From Clostridiales bacterium UBA1390 (GTDB lineage: Bacteria; Bacillota; Clostridia; Lachnospirales; Bianqueaceae), in the NCBI GenBank assembly GCA_002305315.1, contig DBQQ01000052.1:40332-104331 (forward strand): DNA of 64,000 nucleotides, in the 5' to 3' direction. Each line of letters starts with the position of its first letter. Within the stretch, counting starts at the first letter, position 1. Under the pieces are notes generated by a model. That model was not told the DNA's origin. It ran no database searches and saw nothing but the letters and a program-made list of their open reading frames with translations. Below are positions 53,289 to 64,000 of the stretch, one piece after another. A program made the position numbers and the translations under genes.

Positions 53289-54319
53289 GAAAAGGAATAT
53301 GGATTCTGCTGATTTTTCTGACATGGTATCTGGCTGGGATGTATCATGGGAGGGCGCTGATGGTTCTTGCTATCGCAGAATGTCTGTTATTTGTGGTCAT
53401 GTGGGGACAGTCCCGGTATTTTCGCAGACATTTTCGGGTGGAATTTGCACAGGAACGATGGGTAGTCCGCAGAGAAGGAAAGGCGGTCTGCACGATTCGC
53501 ACGCAATATGATGGGAAACTACCGTTAGGACGGTATCGGCTGCGGCTGAGTGCGGAGTACGAGGGAAAACGCAGAATGAAGGCTCCCTATATTTATGGAT
53601 CGGGAGAGGGCGAGCTTGCGATACCGATGACGCCGTCGCATCTGGGCTGGATGGAGGTTCGGGTATGGCGAACAGAGGTTTTTGATTATTTGGCGTTATT
53701 TCCGGTGCGGATTTCCTATCGGGAACGGGCATACGTGGCCGTACTGCCGCCCAGGAGGCAGATGCATGTTCAAAAGATCCTGGATACAGGGATGTATGCG
53801 GGAGAGGGAGAGGAACGACGTTTGATCCTAGGCAGCGGCGGTGAAGAGATCCGTCAGTTGCGAGAGTATGCGGCGGGCGATCCGTATCGCCTGATTCACT
53901 GGAACCAGACGGCCCGTACGGATGTTTTATGGGTGAAAGAGTATGAGCCGGAGTCTGAGCGAAGTGTTGTGATATATCTGGATTTTTTTCGGTCTCCTTC
54001 CAAGCAGGATATCCCCCTGGATGCTTTTTGGGAGATTTTGTGGGCGTTTTTGGAGGGAATGCTGGCTGCGGAGATATTCATACAGGTGCGGTGGACTAGT
54101 CAGGGGGGATACCCTGCAGAACAGAGAATTGTGGACTTGGAGAGCTGTGAACAATTGCTGTTGCAGTTCTATTGTCTGGAGAAAATAGACTGGACGGCCC
54201 GGGTGCGGACAGAGGAGGAGACGGACTTTCGGTTGGGCTTGGACCTTATCTTATATCGTGGATCAGAACCCCTTGTGCAGTTCACGAAGGAGGGGTATGA
54301 GGAGGAGCTGGAGAGATGA
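53285..54319 (+). CDS. DUF58 domain membrane protein
   Basis: 344 residues. Two N-terminal membrane helices (about 4-35) are followed by a strand-rich middle region and the DUF58 signature GDPYRLIHWNQTARTDVLWV (about 199-220). DUF58 proteins accompany MoxR ATPases and resemble von Willebrand A domains. Overlaps both neighbours by 4 bp, so the three proteins are coupled in synthesis and probably in function. Confidence 0.88.
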   Translation: MRKGIWILLIFLTWYLAGMYHGRALMVLAIAECLLFVVMWGQSRYFRRHFRVEFAQERWVVRREGKAVCTIRTQYDGKLPLGRYRLRLSAEYEGKRRMKAPYIYGSGEGELAIPMTPSHLGWMEVRVWRTEVFDYLALFPVRISYRERAYVAVLPPRRQMHVQKILDTGMYAGEGEERRLILGSGGEEIRQLREYAAGDPYRLIHWNQTARTDVLWVKEYEPESERSVVIYLDFFRSPSKQDIPLDAFWEILWAFLEGMLAAEIFIQVRWTSQGGYPAEQRIVDLESCEQLLLQFYCLEKIDWTARVRTEEETDFRLGLDLILYRGSEPLVQFTKEGYEEELER

Positions 54320-56571
54320 GAGAACGAGTCTGGCTGCGAATGGAACGTGAACGTAGGGAAAATGTGGCCGGCATGGAATGGATTTTTATGCTGACCATGG
54401 TATATGGGACGATGTTCTTTCTGAACTCCATTGAAGGACTGGATATATCCTGGGAATGGATCTGGATTCCGGCAGCCATTCCGATGGGAATGCTGTGGAT
54501 GGGAGAACGACGATGGGGAAAATGGGGTATGGGAGCTGTGTCCACTCTACTTTTACTGCTTGTCTTAGGGCTGGGCATCGGTTCGACAGAACTGAGAAAC
54601 CAGCTGCAGCGGATCTGGGAATCCCTGCGGGGATCTGGCATGGAATCTTACGGAAACGTGAATGGAGGCGTATTGCTTCTGCTGACCCTGGAAACGCTCC
54701 TCTTAGGATGGCTGGAAGTGGTGTTTCGGATCCATATGCCGCTGTATATTCTGACTACGGGCCTCATGCTGGCTTCGCCGATGTTTGGAATCGAACTCCG
54801 GGAGGAAACGGTATTCTTCTTCTTTGTGTTTCAGGTTTTGTTTTGGGGGATACAGGTTCTGGGCAGTGTCCCCTGGTGCGGCATGCGAGAAAACCATCAT
54901 AGACTGCGGGGATCCGGGAAGGCGAAGATCGCGCTCCTATGCTGCATCCTTGGTTGTTTCCTGGCATCGCAGATGCTGGTGCTATTGAATCCGCAAGGAT
55001 TTTATCAGGCGGCGTATGAGGCGGAAGGATATCTGCAGAGGACCATGAAGCAGGTACGCGGCAGCGTGCGAACCGATCAGGAGGGGATCATCAGCCGGGG
55101 CAATCTGTATCCGGCGGATATGCGGCAGCTCACAGTGAGCAGTGATCGCAGGCCCACAGAGCGCATATATCTGAAGGGATTCAGCGGAGGAGACTATGTC
55201 AATGGAGAATGGTTGGCGGCGGATGACGAGGCGATTTTCCACCGGATGGAAGAGAATACGTTGCATTGGGATCGATGGAGCAGTCTGATTCCGGGAATGT
55301 ATCGGTCTATGTTTTTTATTATGAATGTGAATATGCGCCGGGACGAACAGCTTTTGTCGCGCGGACTCTGGATTGAACCGGAGAACCTGGCGAACGAGCC
55401 GGAGTATGTCCCCTATTTCAGTATGCAGTATTATTGGAATGTACAGGATGTGGAAGAAAACGGATATAGCTATCGATACTTTCAACAGGATGAGATGAAT
55501 GTGGACTGGGAGAACATCCGAATGGATTTCGTCACGGGCCGGGACTGGTACTATGAGACGGAGGAGGCCTACCGGGAGGAGATGATGGAGCCCTATACCC
55601 GGGTGCCCAGGCAGGAATTACCCAGGCTGACAGCCCTGTGTGATGCGAATCCGGCGCATAGTGTAGAGGAAGTTACGGCATTGATTCTATCCCTGCTGCG
55701 GGAGAACGTACAGTATACAAGGACGCCGGGACTGTTTCCGGTGAATGAAGATCCGGTGGAATACTTCTTGTTTGAAAGCCAGGAGGGATACTGCCAGCAT
55801 TATGCTTCGGCAGCGGTGCTGATGTATCGGCTGTATGGGATTCCGGCCCGGTATGCCACGGGGTATGTGGTTTCGCCGGATGCTTTTTCTGCCCGCGGCG
55901 AGGAGTATGTGGCCGAGGTGACGGATGTGTCGGCGCATGCATGGCCGGAAATCTACTTGGAGAACTATGGGTGGGTACCGGTGGAAGTCACGCCATCTTC
56001 CTATGAGGCCGCAGAGACAGCCTATCTGGGACTGGATATGGAAGCGCTGCAAGACTCATTGGAATCCGTGCAGTGGGATCTTTCGGCGCTGACTCAGCAG
56101 ACGGTAGAAGAACCGGAGGAAAGGGAAGAGCTGAATGGTCCCCGGTTGTCTTTGCCAGAGAACGAGGAGATCTGGCGGATCGTGACGTATCTGGTGTTGT
56201 TCATCCTGGCATATGGCGTTTTGGAACGAGGCTGCCGCACATGGGCGGTGGGAAGCATGAGTGCCCGGGCGCTCTATGACAGATGGCAACAGGCGTTGGA
56301 TTTTGCGGTAGGAGAAGAACGGGCGGCGTCTTGGGAGGAGAGTCCGCCGAAAGCAGCCAAGATCATCTCGGAAACCTTTCCGACGATCCAAAACGAATGG
56401 ATCTATGGCTTTTTTGAGTGGGTGGAACGGGAAGCCTTTCGCGGAAAACCATTGGAGGAGCCGGAAGAAGATCAGGCAAGAATGCTGTACAGGCGCTGTA
56501 TTTGTGGCCTGGAGGAATCGCTGCCCTGGTGGAAGCGCTTCGTGTTTCGGTACATCAAGATGTTGGGATAA
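54316..56571 (+). CDS. Membrane transglutaminase-like protein, TgpA type
   Basis: 751 residues. About six N-terminal membrane helices (15-225) precede an extracellular transglutaminase core. Catalytic residues are Cys in EGYCQHYASAAVLMY (about 492) and His in DVSAHAWPEIYL (about 540); the third position is Glu in GWVPVEVTPS rather than Asp, as in some relatives. A further helix (about 618-637) and a cytoplasmic C-terminal tail follow (DUF4129-like region). With MoxR and DUF58 it forms a known conserved triad whose physiological role is not settled. Overlaps the DUF58 gene. Confidence 0.88.
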   Translation: MRERVWLRMERERRENVAGMEWIFMLTMVYGTMFFLNSIEGLDISWEWIWIPAAIPMGMLWMGERRWGKWGMGAVSTLLLLLVLGLGIGSTELRNQLQRIWESLRGSGMESYGNVNGGVLLLLTLETLLLGWLEVVFRIHMPLYILTTGLMLASPMFGIELREETVFFFFVFQVLFWGIQVLGSVPWCGMRENHHRLRGSGKAKIALLCCILGCFLASQMLVLLNPQGFYQAAYEAEGYLQRTMKQVRGSVRTDQEGIISRGNLYPADMRQLTVSSDRRPTERIYLKGFSGGDYVNGEWLAADDEAIFHRMEENTLHWDRWSSLIPGMYRSMFFIMNVNMRRDEQLLSRGLWIEPENLANEPEYVPYFSMQYYWNVQDVEENGYSYRYFQQDEMNVDWENIRMDFVTGRDWYYETEEAYREEMMEPYTRVPRQELPRLTALCDANPAHSVEEVTALILSLLRENVQYTRTPGLFPVNEDPVEYFLFESQEGYCQHYASAAVLMYRLYGIPARYATGYVVSPDAFSARGEEYVAEVTDVSAHAWPEIYLENYGWVPVEVTPSSYEAAETAYLGLDMEALQDSLESVQWDLSALTQQTVEEPEEREELNGPRLSLPENEEIWRIVTYLVLFILAYGVLERGCRTWAVGSMSARALYDRWQQALDFAVGEERAASWEESPPKAAKIISETFPTIQNEWIYGFFEWVEREAFRGKPLEEPEEDQARMLYRRCICGLEESLPWWKRFVFRYIKMLG

Positions 56572-56588
56572 TTTTTTGATTTTGGGGA

Positions 56589-56617
56589 TTGACAAAGTTT
56601 TTAAGAGATGATATACT
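56589..56617 (+). promoter_or_regulatory. Promoter of rplJ-rplL
   Basis: TTGACA (56589-56594), a 17-bp spacer, and TATACT (56612-56617), starting 18 bp after the transglutaminase-like gene. Confidence 0.85.
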
Positions 56618-56624
56618 ACAGACG

Positions 56625-56742
56625 TTCTGTTACCGGAGACAGCTGGCGCCGTAAGGCTTAATGTATGCCCGCCGAGGTACAAAAGTCTGTAGTAATGATT
56701 GACTTTGATTAACCTCGTCCTTCTCTCCGGAAGGACTTTTTT
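56625..56742 (+). ncRNA. L10 leader of rplJL with intrinsic terminator
   Basis: The leader contains the conserved elements of the L10 autoregulatory RNA (TTACCGGAGACAGC, AAGGCTTAATG and GCCGAGGTAC). It ends in a terminator stem, GTCCTTC (56717-56723) with GAAGGAC (56730-56736) and a T-run. L10 with L7/L12 binds this leader to repress the operon. Confidence 0.85.
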
Positions 56743-56793
56743 CATGCGGCGGTATCAGGCGCTGCCGCGAAATCTATTTGGGAGGTGAATCAG

Positions 56794-57309
56794 GTGCCGA
56801 AGATTGAACAAAAGCAGCTTGTTATCAATGAGCTGAAGGAAAAGATCGAGAAGGCTTCTTCTATGGTGCTGGTGGATGCCCGCGGTTTGACCGTTGCGGA
56901 AGATACCGAGCTTCGTAAGGGGCTGCGTGAGAAGAATGTAGACTACAAGGTTTACAAGAACACGATGATCAATTTCGCGATTCAGGGCACTCCGTATGAG
57001 GAGTTGGCCAAGCATCTGGAGGGTCCGACGGCTGTAGCGATCAGCTATGACGACGCGACCGCAGCCGCAGGCGGTTTAGATCCGTTTGTGACTAAGTTTG
57101 AGAAGCTGGAATTCAAGGCTGGCATAGTGGAGGGCGTGTATTATGACGCCAATACCATTGTGAAGATTGCTAAGATTCCGTCAAGAGAGGTTTTGCTGTC
57201 CAAGTTGTTGGGAAGCTTCAAGTCTCCCATGGCTTCTTTTGCTCGTGTAATCAACGAGGTGCTGAAGAGCAAGGGCGGCGAGAGTGCCGCGGCGAGCGAC
57301 GCGGAGTAA
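56794..57309 (+). CDS. rplJ: Ribosomal protein L10
   Basis: 171 residues from GTG 56794 (VPKIEQKQLVINELKEKI), chosen because GGGAGGTGAATCAG precedes it; the frame start at 56785 lies within that site. Conserved parts: ASSMVLVDARGLTVAE, RKGLREKNVDYKVYKNTM, EGPTAVAISYDD. It anchors L7/L12 dimers on the ribosome stalk. Confidence 0.96.
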   Translation: MPKIEQKQLVINELKEKIEKASSMVLVDARGLTVAEDTELRKGLREKNVDYKVYKNTMINFAIQGTPYEELAKHLEGPTAVAISYDDATAAAGGLDPFVTKFEKLEFKAGIVEGVYYDANTIVKIAKIPSREVLLSKLLGSFKSPMASFARVINEVLKSKGGESAAASDAE

Positions 57310-57358
57310 TCTGCGCGTGGTTTGTATCCACTACACATTATCAGGAGGTTAAATCATT

Positions 57359-57730
57359 ATGGCTAAGTTAAGTGTTCAGGAAATTATCGATGCTGTGAAG
57401 GAACTGTCTGTTCTGGAGCTGGCTGATCTGGTCAGCGCTGCTGAGGAAGAGTTCGGCGTAAGCGCTGCTGCAGGTGTTGCTGTTGTTGCGGCAGGTCCCG
57501 CTGAGGCTGCTGAGGAGAAGACCGAGTTCGACGTAGAGCTGACTGAGGTTGGCGCTGAGAAGATCAAGGTGATCAAGGTGGTTCGTGAGATCACTGGCCT
57601 GGGTCTGAAGGAAGCTAAGGACATGGTTGAGTCCGCTCCTAAGGTGCTGAAGGAAGCTGTCAGCAAGGACGAGGCTGACGAGCTTGTCAAGAAGCTGGAG
57701 GAAGTAGGAGCCAAGGCGACTCTGAAGTAA
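57359..57730 (+). CDS. rplL: Ribosomal protein L7/L12
   Basis: 123 residues, normal length: an N-terminal dimer helix region ([20 protein letters not shown]), an Ala-rich hinge (about 36-50), and the C-terminal factor-binding domain with [20 protein letters not shown]. It recruits translation GTPases. Starts 49 bp after rplJ with TCAGGAGGTTAA upstream. Confidence 0.97.
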   Translation: MAKLSVQEIIDAVKELSVLELADLVSAAEEEFGVSAAAGVAVVAAGPAEAAEEKTEFDVELTEVGAEKIKVIKVVREITGLGLKEAKDMVESAPKVLKEAVSKDEADELVKKLEEVGAKATLK

Positions 57731-57750
57731 TTGACCTTACAATAAAAAGC

Positions 57751-57786
57751 GCTGCCGTCTGTATGGATTCGGACGGCAGCTTTTTT
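57751..57786 (+). terminator. Terminator of rplJL
   Basis: GCTGCCGTC (57751-57759) pairs with GACGGCAGC (57772-57780), followed by six T. It separates rplJL from rpoBC. Confidence 0.87.
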
Positions 57787-57840
57787 ATTCAGGGCTTCCC
57801 GAGAAATTGGGTTCCCATATAGGTGCGAGAGAATATAACA

Positions 57841-57868
57841 TGCGCCTCTGGAGATGTCCAGAGGCGCA
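57841..57868. other. Perfect 11-bp hairpin in the rplL-rpoB gap
   Basis: TGCGCCTCTGG (57841-57851) pairs perfectly with CCAGAGGCGCA (57858-57868). An A-run follows, not T, so it is no plus-strand terminator. It lies 38 bp upstream of the rpoB -35 box. The rest of the 333-bp gap holds the rplL terminator and the rpoB promoter and leader. Confidence 0.6.
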
Positions 57869-57905
57869 AAAAACAAATAATTTTTAAAAATGAGACGCAG
57901 AGGCC

Positions 57906-57934
57906 TTGACAGGCCCCTGAAAATGTGGTAACAT
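57906..57934 (+). promoter_or_regulatory. Promoter of rpoBC
   Basis: TTGACA (57906-57911), a 17-bp spacer, and TAACAT (57929-57934). The leader to rpoB is about 120 nt. Confidence 0.7.
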
Positions 57935-58063
57935 CTTATATTGCCATCACAGTGTCAAAAGAGACATATACTAATGATAGCACATTTCCGGTCAAAAAGC
58001 AACTGATTTTTACGGAAAACCAAATAAGAGCTTTAGAAATTCTTCAAGGGGTGAAACGTATTT

Positions 58064-61000
58064 ATGGAAAACAACCGTATCCATCCGCAGCGGTATGGCA
58101 GCCGTGTCCGTGCTTCCTTTGCCAAAGAGAAGGAAGTTTTGAGCATGCCCAATTTGATTGAGGTACAGAAGGATTCTTATCGTGGGTTTATTGAAGAAGG
58201 CCTTAAAGAAGTGTTTGAGGATATCTCTCCGATCACGGATTTCAGCGGGAATCTGTCGCTGGAATTTTTAAGCTTTAATCTGAATGGGGAACCGAAGTAC
58301 ACGATCGATGAGGAGAAGGAACGAGACGCGACGTATTCCGCACCGCTGAAGGTAAGAACCCGTCTGACCAATGCGGAGACGGGAGAGGTGCAGGATCATG
58401 AGATCTTCATGGGAGATTTCCCGTTGATGACAGAAACCGGCACCTTTGTGATCAATGGTGCTGAACGTGTCATCGTAAGCCAGTTGGTACGTTCCCCTGG
58501 TATATACTATGCGAAGACACTGGATAAGATGGGTAAGCCCCTGTATTCTTGTACGGTGATTCCGAATCGGGGCGCATGGCTGGAGTACGAGACGGACTCG
58601 AATGATGTGTTTAATGTCCGTGTAGACCGTACGCGTAAGATTCCCGTGACCGTGCTGATTCGTGCATTGGGTGTGGGAACAGATGCGGAGATCATCGACA
58701 TGTTTGGCGAGGATCCCAAGCTGCTGGCTACCATGGAGCGGGATATCGCTAAGAATAAGGACGATGGTCTGATTGAGATTTATAAAAGAATTCGACCGGG
58801 CGAGCCTCCTACGGTAGAAAGTTCCGAGAGTTTGCTCACGGCGATGTTATATGATAATAAGCGTTATAATCTGGCTCGTGTGGGCCGTTATAAGTTCAAT
58901 AAGAAGTTGGCGCTGCGCGCCCGTGTGGTGGGGCAGAAGCTGGCAGAGGACGTGGTGGATGCATCCACAGGCGAGGTGCTGGCGACCGCGGGTACAGTGT
59001 TAGACAAGGAACTGGCGGATCAGATTCAGAATGCAGGTGTTCCCTTTATCTGGGTAGAAACAGAGGAGCGCAAGGTCAAGGTACTGAGCAATCAGGCTGT
59101 AGATATCCATTCTTATGTGGATCTGTCTGATCAGGATCTTCTGGATGCCGGGATCAATGAGCAGGTTTATTTCCCAGTACTGATGGAGGTTTTGGAGCAG
59201 AATCTGGAGGGGGATGCGCTGAAGAGTCTGCTGAAGAAGGAGAGCCATCGTTTGATCCCGCGCCATATCACGTTTGAGGATATCATGGCGTCCATCAACT
59301 ATAACCTGAATCTGGAGTATGGAATGGGCAATACCGACGATATCGACCATCTGGGGAATCGTCGGATCCGTTGCGTCGGCGAGTTGCTGCAGAACCAGTT
59401 CCGAATTGGTCTGGCTCGTATGGAGCGTGTAGTCAGAGAGCGTATGACGACACAGGATCCGGAAGGCGTGACGCCGCAGTCTTTGATTAATATTCGTCCG
59501 GTGACCGCTGCGGTGAAGGAGTTCTTTGGAAGTTCTCAGCTATCGCAGTTCATGGATCAGAACAACCCGCTGGCGGAGCTGACGCATAAGCGCCGTCTGT
59601 CTGCCCTGGGTCCCGGCGGTCTGTCCAGAGACCGTGCCGGATTTGAGGTTCGAGACGTTCACTATTCTCATTATGGAAGAATGTGTCCGGTAGAGACGCC
59701 AGAAGGACCGAACATCGGTCTGATCAACTCCCTGGCTTCCTATGCCCGGATCAATGTATATGGATTTATCGAGGCGCCGTATCGTAAGGTGGATAAGAGC
59801 GGCGATGTGCCGGTGGTAACTAACGAGGTCGTGTATATGACGGCGGATGAGGAGGAGAACTTCCGCGTGGCGCAGGCGAATGAGAAACTGGATGAGCAGG
59901 GTCATTTTGTGAATCGCCGGGTTACAGGCCGTTTCCGCGATGACAACATGGAGATGGATGCGAAGGATATCGACTTCATGGACGTATCCCCGAAGCAGGT
60001 CTTCTCGGTGGCGACATCGCTGGTGCCGTTCCTGCAGAATGATGACCCGACGCGTGCGCTGATGGGTTCCAACATGCAGCGTCAGGCGGTGCCGCTTATG
60101 ACAACGGATTCGCCAGTCATTGGCACAGGCATGGAGCATAAAGCCGCTATTGATTCTGGTGTCTGCATTGTGGCCAAGGAAGATGGCGTGGTAACGTATG
60201 TTTCCGCGGATAAGGTCATCGTGAGATCGGATGCAACGGGACAGAACGAGACGTATAAGCTGGGCAAGTTCCAGAGAAACAACCAGGGTACCTGTTTTAA
60301 CCAGAAGCCGCGTGTGAATAAGGGCGACCATGTGAAAGCAGGGCAGGCGATTGTGGACGGACCTTCCGTATATGATGGAGAATTGGCACTAGGTCAGAAC
60401 CCTCTGATCGGTTTCATGACCTGGGAAGGATATAACTACGAGGATGCCGTTTTGTTGAGCGAGCGTCTGGTAGCAGAAGACGTGTATACGTCTCTGCATA
60501 TCGAAGAATATGAGACCGAGGCGCGGGATACCAAGCTGGGTCCTGAAGAGATCACAAGCGATATCCCGAATGTGGGCGATGATGCGCTGAAGGATCTGGA
60601 TGAGCGCGGTATCATTCGTATTGGAGCCGAGGTGCATGCCGGAGATATCCTGGTCGGTAAGGTAACGCCTAAGGGTGAGACGGAACTGACCGCGGAGGAG
60701 CGTCTGCTGCGCGCAATCTTCGGAGAGAAGGCCAGAGAAGTGCGGGATACCTCTCTGCGTGTGCCCCACGGAGAAGAGGGTATCATCGTCGATGTGAAGA
60801 TCTTCACGAGAGATAACTGTGACGAGATGTCCCCCGGTGTGAATGAGGTAGTACGTGTCTATATCGCGCATAAGCGTAAGATTTCTGTGGGCGATAAGAT
60901 GGCAGGCCGACATGGAAATAAGGGTGTTGTCAGCCGTATCCTGCCGGTAGAGGATATGCCGTTCCTGCCGAATGGCCGTCCGCTGGATATTGTGCTGAAC

Positions 61001-61936
61001 CCGCTGGGTGTACCTTCTCGTATGAATATCGGACAGGTACTGGAGATCCATCTGGGTCTGGCTGCCCGTGCGCTGGGACTCAAGATTGCTACGCCGATCT
61101 TTGACGGTGCTACACATGAGGATATCATGGATACGTTGGAGATGGCGGATACCTATATCAATAAGCCGTGGGAAGAGTTTAAGGAGAAATACACAGAAGT
61201 CCTGGATCCGGAGATCATGCAGTATCTGGAGGATAACCTGGATCATCGCGAGGAGTGGGCAGGCGTGCCGATTTCCCGGGATGGTAAGGTGCCTCTGCGT
61301 GATGGCCGTACGGGAGAGTATTTCGATAACTATGTGACGATTGGCTTCATGTATTATTTGAAGCTGCACCATCTGGTAGATGATAAGATTCATGCTCGTT
61401 CCACGGGTCCCTATTCTCTCGTGACGCAGCAGCCTCTGGGCGGTAAGGCACAGTTTGGCGGACAGCGTTTCGGAGAGATGGAAGTATGGGCGCTGGAAGC
61501 ATATGGCGCAGCGTATACTCTGCAGGAGATTCTGACGGTGAAGTCCGACGATATCGTAGGACGTGTGAAGACCTACGAAGCGATTGTCAAAGGTGAGAAT
61601 ATTCCGGAACCGGGTGTGCCGGAATCCTTCAAGGTACTGCTGAAGGAATTGCAGTCCTTAGGACTGGATATTCGTGTACTGACGGAAGATCTGCAGGAAC
61701 TTGAGATTACAGAAGATATCGAAGATGATTCGGAGCCGCTGGCTGTCAATATGGAAGGGCGGGAGGATGATCCTGCCACGCATCATTTTACTCCGTCGGA
61801 GGGGGATGCAGAGCCGCAGACGCTCGAATTTGACGAGGATTTTGATGATATCGGACTGGAAGATCTGGATTTCGATGATGCAGGTTTTACCGTGGCTGAT
61901 TCTGATGAGATGGATAGTTTAGGACTGGATGAATAA
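58064..61936 (+). CDS. rpoB: RNA polymerase beta subunit
   Basis: 1290 residues. AAGGGGTGAAACGTATTT precedes the ATG. Conserved regions in order: [28 protein letters not shown], the rifampicin region [20 protein letters not shown] with [31 protein letters not shown], the [15 protein letters not shown] segment, and the C-terminal [18 protein letters not shown]. The rifampicin region has the usual sensitive residues ([17 protein letters not shown]). It ends in a long acidic tail (about 1225-1290) rich in Asp and Glu. Catalytic core of transcription together with rpoC. Confidence 0.98.
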   Translation: MENNRIHPQRYGSRVRASFAKEKEVLSMPNLIEVQKDSYRGFIEEGLKEVFEDISPITDFSGNLSLEFLSFNLNGEPKYTIDEEKERDATYSAPLKVRTRLTNAETGEVQDHEIFMGDFPLMTETGTFVINGAERVIVSQLVRSPGIYYAKTLDKMGKPLYSCTVIPNRGAWLEYETDSNDVFNVRVDRTRKIPVTVLIRALGVGTDAEIIDMFGEDPKLLATMERDIAKNKDDGLIEIYKRIRPGEPPTVESSESLLTAMLYDNKRYNLARVGRYKFNKKLALRARVVGQKLAEDVVDASTGEVLATAGTVLDKELADQIQNAGVPFIWVETEERKVKVLSNQAVDIHSYVDLSDQDLLDAGINEQVYFPVLMEVLEQNLEGDALKSLLKKESHRLIPRHITFEDIMASINYNLNLEYGMGNTDDIDHLGNRRIRCVGELLQNQFRIGLARMERVVRERMTTQDPEGVTPQSLINIRPVTAAVKEFFGSSQLSQFMDQNNPLAELTHKRRLSALGPGGLSRDRAGFEVRDVHYSHYGRMCPVETPEGPNIGLINSLASYARINVYGFIEAPYRKVDKSGDVPVVTNEVVYMTADEEENFRVAQANEKLDEQGHFVNRRVTGRFRDDNMEMDAKDIDFMDVSPKQVFSVATSLVPFLQNDDPTRALMGSNMQRQAVPLMTTDSPVIGTGMEHKAAIDSGVCIVAKEDGVVTYVSADKVIVRSDATGQNETYKLGKFQRNNQGTCFNQKPRVNKGDHVKAGQAIVDGPSVYDGELALGQNPLIGFMTWEGYNYEDAVLLSERLVAEDVYTSLHIEEYETEARDTKLGPEEITSDIPNVGDDALKDLDERGIIRIGAEVHAGDILVGKVTPKGETELTAEERLLRAIFGEKAREVRDTSLRVPHGEEGIIVDVKIFTRDNCDEMSPGVNEVVRVYIAHKRKISVGDKMAGRHGNKGVVSRILPVEDMPFLPNGRPLDIVLNPLGVPSRMNIGQVLEIHLGLAARALGLKIATPIFDGATHEDIMDTLEMADTYINKPWEEFKEKYTEVLDPEIMQYLEDNLDHREEWAGVPISRDGKVPLRDGRTGEYFDNYVTIGFMYYLKLHHLVDDKIHARSTGPYSLVTQQPLGGKAQFGGQRFGEMEVWALEAYGAAYTLQEILTVKSDDIVGRVKTYEAIVKGENIPEPGVPESFKVLLKELQSLGLDIRVLTEDLQELEITEDIEDDSEPLAVNMEGREDDPATHHFTPSEGDAEPQTLEFDEDFDDIGLEDLDFDDAGFTVADSDEMDSLGLDE

Positions 61937-61955
61937 TGAGAAAGGGGTGCGCTTG

Positions 61956-64000
61956 ATGGCGGCAAACACCAACGAGAAACAGCAAATTCAATTTGATGCG
62001 ATCAAAATTGGTCTCGCATCTCCGGAGAAGATCCGGGAATGGTCCCATGGTGAGGTAAAGAAGCCGGAGACGATCAATTATCGAACTCTGAAGCCGGAAC
62101 GGGATGGATTGTTTTGCGAACGGATTTTTGGACCCAGCAAAGACTGGGAGTGTCATTGCGGCAAGTATAAGAGAATCCGCTATAAGGGTGTCATCTGCGA
62201 CCGATGCGGTGTGGAAGTAACCAAGGCCAAAGTGCGTCGGGAACGGATGGGGCATATTGAGCTAGCGGCTCCGGTTTCTCATATCTGGTATTTTAAGGGG
62301 ATTCCCAGCCGTATGGGACTGATCCTGGATATTCCGCCGAGAACACTGGAGAAGGTGCTGTATTTTGCAGCGTATATTGTGCTGGATCCAGGAAATTCTT
62401 CTCTGCAGTATAAGCAGCTCCTGACGGAAGCTGAGTATCGGCAGGAACTGTCCAGAGAGGGTGTGCATTTCCGCGCGGCTATGGGCGCGGAAGCGGTCAA
62501 AGAATTGCTGCAGGCGATTGACCTGGAGAAGGAGATGAACGAACTGAAGGACGAGCTGGTCGGTACATCCGGTCAGAAGCGCATTCGAATTTTGAAGCGT
62601 CTGGAAGTCGTGGAGTCGTTCATCAAATCCGGAAATAAGCCCTCCTGGATGATTTTAGACGCGGTGCCGGTGATTCCGCCGGATCTTCGTCCTATGGTAC
62701 AGTTGGATGGCGGTCGGTTTGCAACTTCCGACCTGAACGATCTGTACCGTCGTGTGATCAACCGGAATAATCGTCTGAAGCGCCTGCTGCAGCTGAAGGC
62801 TCCGGATATTATCGTGAGAAACGAGAAGCGTATGCTGCAGGAAGCGGTGGACGCATTGATTGATAATGGACGCCGCGGACGTTCGGTGACAGGCCCCGGA
62901 AACCGGGCCCTGAAGTCCTTGTCCGATATGCTGCGAGGCAAGCAGGGACGGTTCCGTCAGAACCTGCTGGGTAAGCGTGTAGACTATTCTGGCCGTTCTG
63001 TTATCGTAGTAGGCCCGTCTCTGAAGATTTATCAGTGTGGTTTGCCTAAGGAGATGGCAATCGAACTGTTTAAGCCCTTCGTTATGAAGAAGCTGGTGGA
63101 GAAAGATCTGGCGCATAACATCAAGTCGGCGAAGCGTATGGTAGAGCGTCTGCAGCCGGAAGTATGGGATGTGCTTGAGAATGTCATTCACGAGCACCCG
63201 GTTATGCTGAACCGTGCTCCTACACTGCACCGTCTGGGAATTCAGGCTTTCGAGCCCACGCTGGTGGAAGGTAAGGCGATTCGTCTGCATCCGCTGGTTT
63301 GTGCTGCGTTTAACGCAGACTTCGATGGAGACCAGATGGCAGTCCACGTTCCGCTGTCCGTAGAGGCACAGGCGGAATGCCGGTTTATGCTGCTGTCTAC
63401 GAATAACCTATTGAAGCCTTCTGATGGCGCGCCGGTAGCAGTACCCTCTCAGGATATGGTTCTGGGTATTTACTATCTGACGAAGGAATGCCCGGATGAG
63501 CCAGGCGCCGGTCGCTGGTTTAAGGACAAGAATGAAGCGCTGGCGGCGTACTTTGATCATGAGATTACCCTGCATACCCCTGTGATGATTCGTCGGAGTG
63601 TGGAGGTAGAGGGACAGACGGTTTCCGGTATGATTCGTACGACGGTGGGCCGTATTATCCTGAATGAGAAGATTCCGCAGGATTTAGGCTATGTAGAACG
63701 GGATCCTGAGCGTCCGGAGACGTATCTGCCCTATGAGATTGATTTCATGGTAGGCAAGAAGCAGCTGCAGAAGATCCTGCACAACTGCATCAATGTGCAT
63801 GGTATTACTGATACCGCGACGGTGCTGGATGATATCAAGGCTCTGGGATTCCAGTATTCGACGAAGGGTGCGCTGACTGTTTCTGCGTCGGATGTAGTAG
63901 TTCCGAAACAGAAGCAGGCACTTCTTCATGAAGCGGAACAGGAAGTAGAAAAAATCGTTCGGAATTACCGCAGAGGGTTCCTGACGGATAAGGAACGCCA
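61956..64000 (+). CDS. rpoC: RNA polymerase beta' subunit (5' part, cut by window edge)
   Basis: The frame starts at ATG 61956 ([20 protein letters not shown]), with GAAAGGGG upstream, and is open to the window end, giving about 681 residues of roughly 1200. Conserved parts: the zinc site with [53 protein letters not shown] and the catalytic [16 protein letters not shown]. It starts 19 bp after rpoB. Confidence 0.97.
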   Translation, partial: MAANTNEKQQIQFDAIKIGLASPEKIREWSHGEVKKPETINYRTLKPERDGLFCERIFGPSKDWECHCGKYKRIRYKGVICDRCGVEVTKAKVRRERMGHIELAAPVSHIWYFKGIPSRMGLILDIPPRTLEKVLYFAAYIVLDPGNSSLQYKQLLTEAEYRQELSREGVHFRAAMGAEAVKELLQAIDLEKEMNELKDELVGTSGQKRIRILKRLEVVESFIKSGNKPSWMILDAVPVIPPDLRPMVQLDGGRFATSDLNDLYRRVINRNNRLKRLLQLKAPDIIVRNEKRMLQEAVDALIDNGRRGRSVTGPGNRALKSLSDMLRGKQGRFRQNLLGKRVDYSGRSVIVVGPSLKIYQCGLPKEMAIELFKPFVMKKLVEKDLAHNIKSAKRMVERLQPEVWDVLENVIHEHPVMLNRAPTLHRLGIQAFEPTLVEGKAIRLHPLVCAAFNADFDGDQMAVHVPLSVEAQAECRFMLLSTNNLLKPSDGAPVAVPSQDMVLGIYYLTKECPDEPGAGRWFKDKNEALAAYFDHEITLHTPVMIRRSVEVEGQTVSGMIRTTVGRIILNEKIPQDLGYVERDPERPETYLPYEIDFMVGKKQLQKILHNCINVHGITDTATVLDDIKALGFQYSTKGALTVSASDVVVPKQKQALLHEAEQEVEKIVRNYRRGFLTDKER

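Overview
The window looks like a chromosomal segment of a low-to-mid GC, Gram-positive Clostridia member, most likely Lachnospiraceae. This is inferred from the style of the housekeeping genes (a T-box-controlled thrS, a Clostridia-type citrate synthase, a Mbl/MreB next to metK, an RpmG-SecE-NusG-L11-L1 cluster) and from promoters close to TTGACA-17-TATAAT. No tRNA, rRNA or CRISPR array was recognised. The last gene (rpoC) runs off the right edge.

Layout. 1-718 is a tandem array of ~83-bp palindromic repeats that runs into an orphan phage-type lysis cassette (endolysin and holin, minus strand). Next come an AT-rich pair of ABC exporters (1.9-5.4 kb), a MacB/FtsX-like ABC protein, an HD-domain protein and a heterodimeric multidrug-type ABC exporter behind a strong promoter with a perfect dyad. 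An OB-fold-like lipoprotein, a four-gene sugar-type ABC importer operon, a DegV protein, a small transcription unit of unknown role, a propeller-like lipoprotein and a Pit phosphate transporter with its DUF47 partner follow (13-23.5 kb). thrS sits behind a T-box leader. A second array of the same palindromic repeat family (25,993-26,661) lies directly beside a gene for a PD-(D/E)XK-like nuclease with its own promoter and terminator.

27.6-35.7 kb holds rmuC, a 2-hydroxyacid dehydrogenase and a tight run of DUF1385, Xaa-Pro aminopeptidase, transglutaminase-like and ABC exporter genes. A different 63-bp repeat array, enclosed by 15-bp inverted repeats, separates this from a minus-strand set of BI-1 family protein, GH36 alpha-galactosidase and citrate synthase. 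Then come a divergent DUF1848/Crp-family pair, thioredoxin, and mreB-like, metK, recD2, a MerR-RDD fusion and comF. From 49.8 kb to the end is the rpmG-secE-nusG-rplK-rplA ... rplJ-rplL-rpoB-rpoC cluster, interrupted between rplA and rplJ by a three-gene MoxR/DUF58/transglutaminase operon.

The most unusual material is the GCGTATAA palindromic repeat family (two arrays, one beside a nuclease gene and one supplying the stop codon of the endolysin), the inverted-repeat-bounded 63-bp array, the membrane-tethered MerR-RDD regulator with a 19-bp-spacer promoter, and the unassigned small transcription unit near 20 kb.
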